Below, in pieces: positions 1 to 5,414 of a stretch of 8,483 nt of DNA. The translations under genes were made by a program, and so were the position numbers. The notes under the pieces were generated by a model that saw nothing but the letters and a program-made list of their open reading frames with translations, did no database searches and was not told the DNA's origin. This stretch comes from Bordetella parapertussis (lineage in GTDB: Bacteria > Pseudomonadota > Gammaproteobacteria > Burkholderiales > SG8-39), in contig CAMBSA010000052.1 of the NCBI GenBank assembly GCA_945869935.1, positions 1 to 8,483 on the forward strand, in the 5' to 3' direction. Within the stretch, counting starts at the first letter, position 1, and each line of letters opens with the position of its first letter.

Positions 1-1756
1 GGTTGGTGTATTTCTTCGCGATCGAGATCACCAGGCGCAGATTGGCCTCGGTCATCTCGCGCTTGGCGCGGCGCGCCTTCGCCTCGCCGGTGGACATCTG
101 CTTGTTGATGTCCTTCAGATCCTTGATCGGAATGCCGATGCGCTTCTGAACGTCGATCAGCTTATGCTGCTGCTCCAGGATGTTCGGCTCGTAGCGCGTA
201 AGCAGCTGGCTCCACGGCTTGGCCGACGCTATTTCATTCTTCATCCAGCGCAGGTTGGTCTCGCTGCCAGGAAACACCTTGATGAAGTGCGGGCGGGGCA
301 TCTGGCTCCTGTTCACGCACAGATCCTGAATGCGACGCTCGTTTGAACGGACACTCTCCACCATGCCGCGAACCTGGTCGCAGAGTTTCTCGATGATTCG
401 CGCCGTGAAGCGAATCGACGTCAGCTCCTTCGCGATGCTCTCCCGTACCGCTGCGTATTCCTTGCTCCGATGCCCGTGCTCGTCGAGCGCCTTCTTCAGC
501 TTCTCGTGATGACGGCGAATCTTGTTGAATCGACCGGCAGACTCTTCCTTGAGCTTGAGAAGGCTCGCAGTAGCGGCCGCGCCCTCCTCTTCCTCGGTCT
601 CGAACTCCTCTTCGACCTCAGGCTCCTCGACAACACTCTTGATCGGCTCATCCTTGGCGTTCGGATCGACCAGGCCGTCGACAAGCTCGTCAATGCGCAT
701 TTCGTCGCGTTCGACCTTACCCCACAGTTCGCATATCTCGTGAATCGTGGTCGGAAGCGCAGATATCGCCATGATCATCTGCTTAAGGCCTTCTTCAATG
801 CGCTTCGCGATCTCGATTTCGCCCTCGCGGGTCAGCAGTTCGACCGAGCCCATCTCGCGCATGTACATGCGAACGGGATCGGTGGTGCGGCCGAATTCGG
901 GATCGACGGTCGAAAGTGCAGCTTCCGCCTCTTCCTCGACGTCTTCGTCACGGACCGCGGCGGGCGCGTTCTCGTTGATCAGCAGCGTTTCTGCGTCCGG
1001 CGCCTCGTCATAGACCTGAATCCCCATGTCGTTGAACGTGGAGATGATCGCCTCGATCTGCTCCGCATCGACCATGTCGTCGGGCAGGTGGTCATTGATC
1101 TCCGAATACGTCAGGAATCCCCGCTCCTTGCCCAGCTTGATCAGGTTCTTCAGGCGGGTCTTGCGTGCCTCGGCGTCCTCCGGACGTGCCTCGGCTCGAG
1201 CAAGCAGCGCACGTTCCGCGGCAGCGTCGCGTCGGGGACGTCCCTTTCCGCGAGGCCGCTCCGGCTCGGCAGCGGGAGCGGCCGGGGCCGCTTTGGCAGG
1301 AAGCGGTTGCTTCCCGGCAACTGCTTTCTCGGGGGGCACGGGCTTCGCAGGCGCAGCTGCCTTGGGAAGTTCCTTGACCGGCTTGGTCTTGGGAACGTCC
1401 TTCTCGTTCTTGGTTTTCAGATCTGTTTCCTTTTTTACTTTTTCCGGACCAGCCTTCGCCTTGACGACGAGTCTGGTCGCTGACTTTGACAGATGAGATA
1501 AGCCCGCCTTCGCCGGGGACTGGGAAACCCGTTTGCCCGCATGCTTGGCAGCGGACTTTGTTTTCGTCCCCGCCTTGACTGGCGTTTTCCTGGGCGGACG
1601 AATCAACTTGCCCACTTTTTTGGCCCGAACCGGCGGTTTCGCTGCCTTCGGCTTGTTTCGAGTCTTCGCCACCTGCGCCGCAGCGTTACGCTTCAACGCC
1701 TTGACGTTACGGGCATTTTTTGCCTTGCTCGGAGCCTTCGACTTGCTTTTTGCCAT
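1..1756 (-). CDS. rpoD: RNA polymerase primary sigma factor RpoD (sigma-70), 3' part cut by window edge
   Basis: This is the housekeeping sigma factor, which directs core RNA polymerase to -35/-10 promoters. I read 585 codons from the ATG at 1756 to the left edge with no stop. Residues 1 to about 190 are a low-complexity Lys/Ala/Pro-rich basic tail. Region 1.1 follows at about 198-260 (KNLIKLGKERGFLTYSEIND, then DDMVDAEQIE). Region 1.2 is at about 293-323 (DPVRMYMREMG, TREGEIEIAKRIEEG). The acidic non-conserved region spans about 331-560. The last residues, REMTEANLRLVISIAKKYTN (566-585), are the start of region 2. Regions 2.3, 3 and 4 lie outside the window; adding the usual remainder suggests about 800 residues in total, longer than the 613 of E. 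coli. The start is supported by AGGA six bases upstream and by the absence of another in-frame ATG before residue 228. It is the last gene seen in the rpsU-yqeY-dnaG-rpoD operon. Family assignment is certain; total length is inferred. Confidence 0.97.
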   Translation of the reverse strand, partial: MAKSKSKAPSKAKNARNVKALKRNAAAQVAKTRNKPKAAKPPVRAKKVGKLIRPPRKTPVKAGTKTKSAAKHAGKRVSQSPAKAGLSHLSKSATRLVVKAKAGPEKVKKETDLKTKNEKDVPKTKPVKELPKAAAPAKPVPPEKAVAGKQPLPAKAAPAAPAAEPERPRGKGRPRRDAAAERALLARAEARPEDAEARKTRLKNLIKLGKERGFLTYSEINDHLPDDMVDAEQIEAIISTFNDMGIQVYDEAPDAETLLINENAPAAVRDEDVEEEAEAALSTVDPEFGRTTDPVRMYMREMGSVELLTREGEIEIAKRIEEGLKQMIMAISALPTTIHEICELWGKVERDEMRIDELVDGLVDPNAKDEPIKSVVEEPEVEEEFETEEEEGAAATASLLKLKEESAGRFNKIRRHHEKLKKALDEHGHRSKEYAAVRESIAKELTSIRFTARIIEKLCDQVRGMVESVRSNERRIQDLCVNRSQMPRPHFIKVFPGSETNLRWMKNEIASAKPWSQLLTRYEPNILEQQHKLIDVQKRIGIPIKDLKDINKQMSTGEAKARRAKREMTEANLRLVISIAKKYTN

Positions 1757-1762
1757 GGTCGG

Positions 1763-1766
1763 TCCT
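1763..1766 (-). promoter_or_regulatory. Ribosome binding site of rpoD
   Basis: AGGA lies six bases before the ATG at 1756 on the minus strand. It fixes the start upstream of the long basic tail. Just upstream of it is a run of seven C on the minus strand (a G run on the plus strand), an indel-prone tract that lies in the leader and not in the coding region. Confidence 0.6.
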
Positions 1767-1859
1767 GGAGGGGGGGCGAGATGAAATTACCGCCGGGATG
1801 AATCCAAATCGGTGTTGAGCATTCGTGTGACGACAAACAGAAACGGGGAAAAGCCTTTA

Positions 1860-1868
1860 ATTATATCA
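1860..1868 (-). promoter_or_regulatory. Extended -10 element, candidate rpoD promoter overlapping the dnaG stop
   Basis: On the minus strand the dnaG stop codon TGA runs straight into TATAAT, giving TGATATAAT, a perfect extended -10 (TG-n-TATAAT). At 17-bp spacing the -35 position reads GGCCGG, which is no match, but extended -10 promoters can work without a -35. Initiation would fall near 1853 and leave a leader of about 95 nt before rpoD. In E. coli rpoD also has promoters separate from the operon promoter, inside dnaG. The match is seen directly; activity is inferred. The same A/U-rich stretch could instead be an RNase E cleavage site in the dnaG-rpoD transcript. Confidence 0.5.
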
Positions 1869-3710
1869 CGTTGGAGGTGTTTCCGGCCGCCTGTCGAGCT
1901 CCGCCCGATGTCGGGTCAGCTCCTGCAGACGTTCCCTCGCCTCGTCGGGAGAAATCGCTCCACTGGCCGTGTCACGCTGCACCCTGTCGATTTCGCGGCG
2001 TATCCAGTCGCGCTCAAGGCGCGGCAACGCCTCGAGCACGTCGCCTTCGGCCTGCTCCGGGTTCAAGCCGAGTACCAGCAGTTCCGAACGCAACTGGTTG
2101 AACAAGATTTCGTATTCGGTATCGCGGAAGCGTTCGAACACCAGGGCATCAAAATTCGACTCCGCGGATTCGACCGCGAATGCAATCAAGGCCCGTACAG
2201 CACGGGACTCGAGCGTGTCGGAATCGACGAAATCCAGCGGCACACGATCCGCTACACCCGGCGCGACCAGAAGTCTCTTGGCCAGCCACAATTCATGCGA
2301 CTGAATCGGCCTGCGTTCGGACCTCGCCTGCACCGGACGTTCGGGGATCTGAACACGACCGCTGCCCCGACCGCGTCGTTCCTCGCTCGATACCCGGGGA
2401 CGATCCTGTGACGCGGCCTGCCGCGGAGCAATCGGCGGCCCGGCTATTCCCGCTAGGCGCATCGCCTCATCCGGAGTCACCCCCGCGAGTTCGGCAAGCG
2501 CCTTCATCAATTGCAACTGGAGCGCTGGCGCAGCGACGCGCGACACCAGCGGCTTCGCCTCCGCAATCAGCCTGGAGCGACCTTCGAGCGTATCGAGGTC
2601 CACCCGCCGCCTGAGCTCCGAAAGCAGAAACTCCGAGAGGGGGCGCGCCTCGACGACCATCTGCTCGAACGCCTCGCGACCGTGGGCGCGGATGTACGTG
2701 TCCGGATCATCCTCGGCAGGAAGGAAAAGGAACTTGACGGTCTTGTTATCCGACAGCACCGGCAAGGCGACTTCGAGCGCATGCCATGCGGCCTTTCGTC
2801 CGGCAGCGTCACCATCAAAACAGAACACGACTTCGTCGACCTGCCGGAAAAGTTTCTGCACATGGACCGGCGTCGTTGCCGTGCCGAGCGTTGCGACAGC
2901 GTATTCGACGCCGTGCTGCGCGAGCGCAACCACATCCATGTAGCCTTCGACCACCACGACCCGACCGGAACTACGCACTGAAAGGCGGGCCTGCACCATT
3001 CCGTAAAGTTCGCGGCCTTTTTCGAACAGGGGTGTTTCGGGTGAATTGAGGTATTTCGGTTCACCGTCGCCAAGAACGCGTCCACCGAACCCGATCACTC
3101 GTGCACGCTGGTCAAGAATCGGAAACATCACCCGGTCACGAAATCGGTCGTACCGCTTTCCGCCTTCGGCCTCGATCACAAGTCCGGTCTCGCGAAGCAC
3201 TGCTGCCGTGTAATCCGGAAACACCGATTCAAGATTCCGCCAGCCGGCCGGCGCATACCCGATGCCGAACCGCGCCGCGATCTTGCCGGTCAGGCCCCGC
3301 CGCTTCAGGTAGTCGATGGCGCCCGGAGACTGCTTTAGCTGGTCACGAAAAAACTGAGAAGCGCGGTCGAGCACTTCGTAGAGGTCCGGGCTGGCGGCGA
3401 CCTTCTTGGGATTTTTCTCGTAGTCCGGCAACTTCATGCCTGCCGACTCGGCAAGCGCCTTCACAGCGTCCACGTAGCCGAGCCCTTGGTACTCCATCAG
3501 GAACGAGATCGCATTGCCGTGCGCACCGCAGCCGAAGCAATGATAGAACTGCTTGGACGGACTGACCGTAAAGGACGGACTCTTCTCGCTATGGAAGGGG
3601 CAGCATGCCAACAGGTTGGCACCGCCCTTGCGGAGTTGGACGTAGCGCTCTATGACCTCGACGATATCGACGCGGTTGAGCAGATCCTGCTTGAATGATT
3701 CTGGAATCAC
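1866..3710 (-). CDS. dnaG: DNA primase DnaG
   Basis: DnaG makes the short RNA primers that start Okazaki fragments and the leading strand, working with the replicative helicase DnaB. The protein has 614 residues. The N-terminal zinc-binding domain carries C37, H40, C58 and C61 in CPFHSEKSPSF and YHCFGCGAHGNAI. The basic RNA-polymerase core has RYDRFRDRVMFPI (about 186-198) and GFGGRVLGDGEPKYLNSPET (about 207-226). The TOPRIM domain shows EGYMD (255-259), FDGDAAG (298-304) and DPD (335-337), the expected metal-binding acids. A polar Arg/Ser/Glu-rich linker (about 425-470) leads to the C-terminal helicase-interaction domain. The start is GTG at 3710: MIPESFKQDLL matches the usual beta-proteobacterial N-terminus and no ATG lies in frame just upstream. 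No strong Shine-Dalgarno precedes it, which suggests modest translation, fitting a low-copy protein. All motifs look intact. Confidence 0.98.
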   Translation of the reverse strand: MIPESFKQDLLNRVDIVEVIERYVQLRKGGANLLACCPFHSEKSPSFTVSPSKQFYHCFGCGAHGNAISFLMEYQGLGYVDAVKALAESAGMKLPDYEKNPKKVAASPDLYEVLDRASQFFRDQLKQSPGAIDYLKRRGLTGKIAARFGIGYAPAGWRNLESVFPDYTAAVLRETGLVIEAEGGKRYDRFRDRVMFPILDQRARVIGFGGRVLGDGEPKYLNSPETPLFEKGRELYGMVQARLSVRSSGRVVVVEGYMDVVALAQHGVEYAVATLGTATTPVHVQKLFRQVDEVVFCFDGDAAGRKAAWHALEVALPVLSDNKTVKFLFLPAEDDPDTYIRAHGREAFEQMVVEARPLSEFLLSELRRRVDLDTLEGRSRLIAEAKPLVSRVAAPALQLQLMKALAELAGVTPDEAMRLAGIAGPPIAPRQAASQDRPRVSSEERRGRGSGRVQIPERPVQARSERRPIQSHELWLAKRLLVAPGVADRVPLDFVDSDTLESRAVRALIAFAVESAESNFDALVFERFRDTEYEILFNQLRSELLVLGLNPEQAEGDVLEALPRLERDWIRREIDRVQRDTASGAISPDEARERLQELTRHRAELDRRPETPPT

Positions 3711-3780
3711 CTGACCATCCGCTACGGGGTAGGAGAAACTGCCACCCGGGATCCGCGCCGGAGGTTTCGCGGCGCAAGCT

Positions 3781-3809
3781 ATTTAAAGCCGAATCGCCGA
3801 CGAAGGCAA
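3781..3809 (-). promoter_or_regulatory. Weak candidate promoter upstream of dnaG
   Basis: In the 100-nt gap between yqeY and dnaG the minus strand has TTGCCT (3809-3804) and TTAAAT (3786-3781), separated by exactly 17 bases. Each matches four of six consensus positions. The spacing is ideal but the hexamers are poor, so this is a tentative call. dnaG may simply be read from upstream. Confidence 0.22.
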
Positions 3810-3810
3810 C

Positions 3811-4260
3811 TCAGCCGCCGGCGAGTTTCGCCTTCACCTGAGACGACAGTTTGCCCATATCGGCTCGTCCGGCGAGACGTCCTTTCAGGACGCCCATGAC
3901 CTTGCCCATATCAGCCATTCCTGCGGCGCCAGTCTCTGCGATCGCTTTCGAAATTTCGTCTGCGACTTCCGTGTCGTTCAGTTGGACGGGCAGATAGCCG
4001 GTCAGCAGATCGAGTTCGAAACGCTCGACATCCACGAGGTCTTGCCGGTTGGCTGCCTGATACTGCGCGATCGAATCGCGACGCTGCTTGATCATTTTTT
4101 CAATGATCGACAGGACATCGGCATCCGTCAGATCGACACGCTCGTCGACCTCTTTCTGCTTGAGCGCGGCCAGAACGAGACGAATTGCGCCGAGGCGCTG
4201 CGACTCCTTGGCCCGCATTGCAGCCTTCATGTCGTCGCTTATCTTGGCTTTCAGGGACAT
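3811..4260 (-). CDS. GatB/YqeY-domain protein
   Basis: This is a 149-residue cytosolic protein of the YqeY family, which resembles the C-terminal tail domain of the GatB subunit of Asp/Glu-tRNA amidotransferase. The molecular role of the stand-alone family is not settled; a tRNA-related function is only suggested by the similarity. The length is typical. The N-terminal helical part (1 to about 95) includes MKAAMRAKES, LGAIRLVLAALKQKEVDE and the conserved LLTGYLPVQL. The C-terminal part (about 96-149) carries the family signature DMGKVMGVLKGRLAGRADM (117-135) and ends in SSQVKAKLAGG. The ATG is well supported by a strong GGAGG. The gene sits between rpsU and dnaG, a placement common in Betaproteobacteria and absent from the E. 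coli operon. It is co-oriented with both neighbours (85 nt after rpsU, 100 nt before dnaG), so probably co-transcribed. The hairpin just upstream should lower its transcription relative to rpsU. Confidence 0.93.
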   Translation of the reverse strand: MSLKAKISDDMKAAMRAKESQRLGAIRLVLAALKQKEVDERVDLTDADVLSIIEKMIKQRRDSIAQYQAANRQDLVDVERFELDLLTGYLPVQLNDTEVADEISKAIAETGAAGMADMGKVMGVLKGRLAGRADMGKLSSQVKAKLAGG

Positions 4261-4265
4261 TCACG

Positions 4266-4270
4266 CCTCC
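4266..4270 (-). promoter_or_regulatory. Strong ribosome binding site of yqeY
   Basis: GGAGG is followed by five bases and then the ATG at 4260. It is the best Shine-Dalgarno in the operon and confirms the yqeY start. Confidence 0.75.
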
Positions 4271-4278
4271 AGGATTCA

Positions 4279-4317
4279 GAAACGCAAAGAGCGCCAGGGC
4301 GAAAAGCCGTGGCGCTC
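4279..4317 (-). terminator. Attenuator-like hairpin after rpsU
   Basis: Between rpsU and yqeY the minus strand carries an 8-bp perfect stem, GAGCGCCA (4317-4310) with TGGCGCTC (4296-4289). An inner GGC/GCC pairing encloses a small TTTTC loop. The stem is followed at once by TTTGCGTTTC. The GC-rich stem plus interrupted T-tract suggests a leaky intrinsic terminator. In the E. coli macromolecular-synthesis operon a terminator after rpsU allows much more S21 than primase to be made; the position here is equivalent. The structure is seen; partial read-through is inferred from the imperfect T-tract and the co-directional genes beyond it. Confidence 0.65.
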
Positions 4318-4345
4318 CGTGGCACTACCGGAACGAACCGCGAGA

Positions 4346-4558
4346 CTAGTAGAGCTTCGGCGGCAGTTGCTGGCTGCGGATGCGCTTGTAATGACGCTTC
4401 ACGGCAGCAGCAAGTTTGCGCTTGCGGTAGGCGGTCGGCTTTTCGTAGAACTCGCGCGCGCGCAGTTCGGTCAGAAGGCCGGTTTTTTCAACGGTGCGCT
4501 TGAAACGGCGAAGCGCCACTTCAAACGGCTCATTTTCCTTGACACGTAAGATCGGCAT
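4346..4558 (-). CDS. rpsU: 30S ribosomal protein S21
   Basis: S21 is a small basic protein of the 30S subunit that helps mRNA engage the ribosome during initiation. The product has 70 residues (71 in E. coli). It starts [20 protein letters not shown], contains [17 protein letters not shown] and ends [17 protein letters not shown], which is strongly conserved family sequence. The frame stays open upstream to another ATG at 4669, but those extra 37 residues have no S21 similarity. The ATG at 4558 has GGAG nine bases upstream and aligns with known S21 starts, so it is the real one. It is the first gene of the rpsU-yqeY-dnaG-rpoD transcription unit, preceded by a promoter zone and followed by an attenuator hairpin. 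Confidence 0.98.
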   Translation of the reverse strand: MPILRVKENEPFEVALRRFKRTVEKTGLLTELRAREFYEKPTAYRKRKLAAAVKRHYKRIRSQQLPPKLY

Positions 4559-4680
4559 GCAGCAAAGCTCCAATGAAACTGTCACTTCAGTAGACTGAAA
4601 ACGGCAAACCTGACCCGGCTTGAAACCATCGCTCGGGGAACGCGATTCACCCGTTACGCCCAGAGACAATCCGGGTAAAG
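4559..4680 (-). other. 5' leader of rpsU, possibly structured
   Basis: If transcription starts about seven bases after TATAAT, the rpsU mRNA begins near 4680 and has a leader of about 120 nt. Complementary segments in it are ACCCGG (4676-4671) with CCGGGT (4618-4613), a possible outer helix at the very 5' end. Inside that is ATCGC (4646-4642) with GCGAT (4632-4628). Closer to the gene is a small hairpin TTCAG-TCTA-CTGAA (4599-4586), about 14 nt upstream of the GGAG. The pairings are seen by eye; a regulatory role is inference. No known riboswitch class is recognised. Confidence 0.3.
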
Positions 4681-4686
4681 ACGACG

Positions 4687-4726
4687 ATTATAACGGGATT
4701 TTGAGATCGGCGCCATGTTCGGTCAA
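4687..4726 (-). promoter_or_regulatory. Promoter region of rpsU and the operon
   Basis: Two overlapping sigma-70-like elements lie upstream of rpsU on the minus strand. One is TTGACC (4726-4721) with 17 bases to CAAAAT (4703-4698). The other is a consensus TATAAT (4692-4687) whose 17-bp-spaced -35 position (TGGCGC) is poor. They could be tandem promoters, which would resemble the multiple promoters ahead of E. coli rpsU, or only one may be used. They lie about 130-170 nt before the rpsU start. Confidence 0.6.
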
Positions 4727-4907
4727 TTGGGCGCGGAGTCTCAGCGATTCCAAGGCGCGCCTGCAACCGGCTGAATCGACTGGGATATTCGGCAAGAATC
4801 CGCCGTTGCCGTTCAGGCAACAGCCTAGGGTTTTCTTGCCCAACAAAAAATATGCGAATCGCCGCCAGGCGATCCCCGGATTACATATCCACTGCGTTTT
4901 CGCTCAT
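4727..4907. other. Non-coding spacer, no gene recognised
   Basis: This is the part of the 430-nt gene-free interval (4559-4989) that lies beyond the rpsU promoter. I see no protein similarity on either strand; the open frame at 4620-4937 on the plus strand has no recognisable composition or ribosome binding site. The only structure is a small inverted repeat GTTGCC-GTTCA-GGCAAC (4805-4821), with no proper T-tract, and an A-rich pocket near 4841-4853. Confidence 0.5.
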
Positions 4908-4938
4908 TTGCTCCAGGATTCCTCTGGAGCCAGATGAT
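4908..4938 (+). promoter_or_regulatory. Candidate MerR-type promoter/operator upstream of the SMR gene
   Basis: A perfect 7-bp dyad, GCTCCAG (4910-4916) and CTGGAGC (4924-4930), overlaps a possible promoter TTGCTC (4908-4913) - 19 bases - GATGAT (4933-4938). A dyad lying in an over-long 19-bp spacer is the hallmark of promoters controlled by MerR-family activators, and the CTCCAG/CTGGAG half-sites resemble those I recall for ZntR. The hexamers match consensus poorly (three and four of six), as is common in activator-dependent promoters but also expected by chance. The -10 lies 51 nt before the SMR ATG. No merR-family gene is in the window. Confidence 0.3.
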
Positions 4939-4989
4939 ACCGCCCCGATGCAATCCTTCACGACATTCACAACCTGGCAAACGACTAAC

Positions 4990-5336
4990 ATGACAAGTAT
5001 CGTCGAAACGTCCTACATCTATCTCGTGATCGCAGTCATATCGGAAGTGATCGCGACAACCTCCCTCAAGGCCGCCGACGAGTTCTCTCGGCTCTGGCCC
5101 TCCGTCCTTGTCGTCGCCGGTTACGCGTCCGCGTTCTGGTTCCTGTCCCTCACCCTCCGAACCCTGCCGGTCGGAATCGTCTACGCGATATGGGCAGGTG
5201 TAGGTGTAGCCCTGGCCGCCGTTGCCGGCGTGGTCATCTACAAGCAGACGCTGGATGCCCCGCGATCGCAGGCATGGTGCTGATCGTCGCGGGCCTGGTC
5301 GTGATAAATCTGTTTTCCAAATCCGTTCCCCACTGA
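4990..5336 (+). pseudogene. Small multidrug resistance (SMR) efflux protein, EmrE-like, frameshifted
   Basis: SMR proteins are four-helix inner-membrane antiporters that act as dimers and export cationic drugs and quaternary ammonium compounds in exchange for protons. From the ATG at 4990 the frame gives YIYLVIAVISEVIATTSLK with E19 (EmrE E14, the proton/drug site), W36, Y45, and YAIWAGVG with Y65 and W68 (EmrE Y60, W63). All have the same offset of five, so it is EmrE-type rather than SugE/Gdx-type. Membrane helices are at about 9-26, 37-54 and 62-84. After KQTLDAP the frame is wrong: it reads RSQAWC and stops at 5281-5283. One added C in the C-run at 5258-5261 restores AIAGMVLIVAGLVVINLFSK and a stop at 5334-5336. 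That is a complete helix 4 with the EmrE-like G-x6-G pair, for a normal 115-residue protein. So this is either a recent inactivating mutation or a sequencing error. No clear Shine-Dalgarno is seen. Longer starts (4948, 4852) add unconserved residues. Confidence 0.88.
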
Positions 5337-5414
5337 CAAGGATATTCAGGACCAGCCAATGTCACCGAAAACAATCCCGCGCGCACAGCAGATAATCGCG
5401 GCGAAGCATCGTCG

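Noticed and set aside
470..1483. Long plus-strand open frame (337 codons) opposite rpoD
   Set aside because: It is fully antisense to a clear RpoD reading frame, has no family similarity, and its Leu/Arg/Asp-rich composition is what the complement of a GC-rich acidic/basic gene gives.
1812..2411. Plus-strand open frame of 199 codons opposite the dnaG 3' end
   Set aside because: It lies antisense to the DnaG C-terminal domain, with no recognisable motif.
3755..3775. Inverted repeat GCGCCG-9-CGGCGC between yqeY and dnaG
   Set aside because: It is a 6-bp GC stem with a 9-nt loop and no T-tract on either side; not a credible terminator, and expected by chance at this GC content.
4346..4669. Extended 107-residue version of S21
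   Set aside because: The 37 additional residues have no similarity to S21, cross the probable mRNA leader, and the internal ATG at 4558 has a GGAG and matches known S21 starts.
4805..4821. GTTGCC-GTTCA-GGCAAC hairpin as a terminator
   Set aside because: The stem is only 6 bp, the T-rich bases come nine positions later, and no gene ends upstream of it on the plus strand.
4852..4989. Upstream starts (4852 or 4948) for the SMR protein
   Set aside because: They add 46 or 14 residues without membrane or SMR character; EmrE-type proteins begin only a few residues before the YIYL segment.
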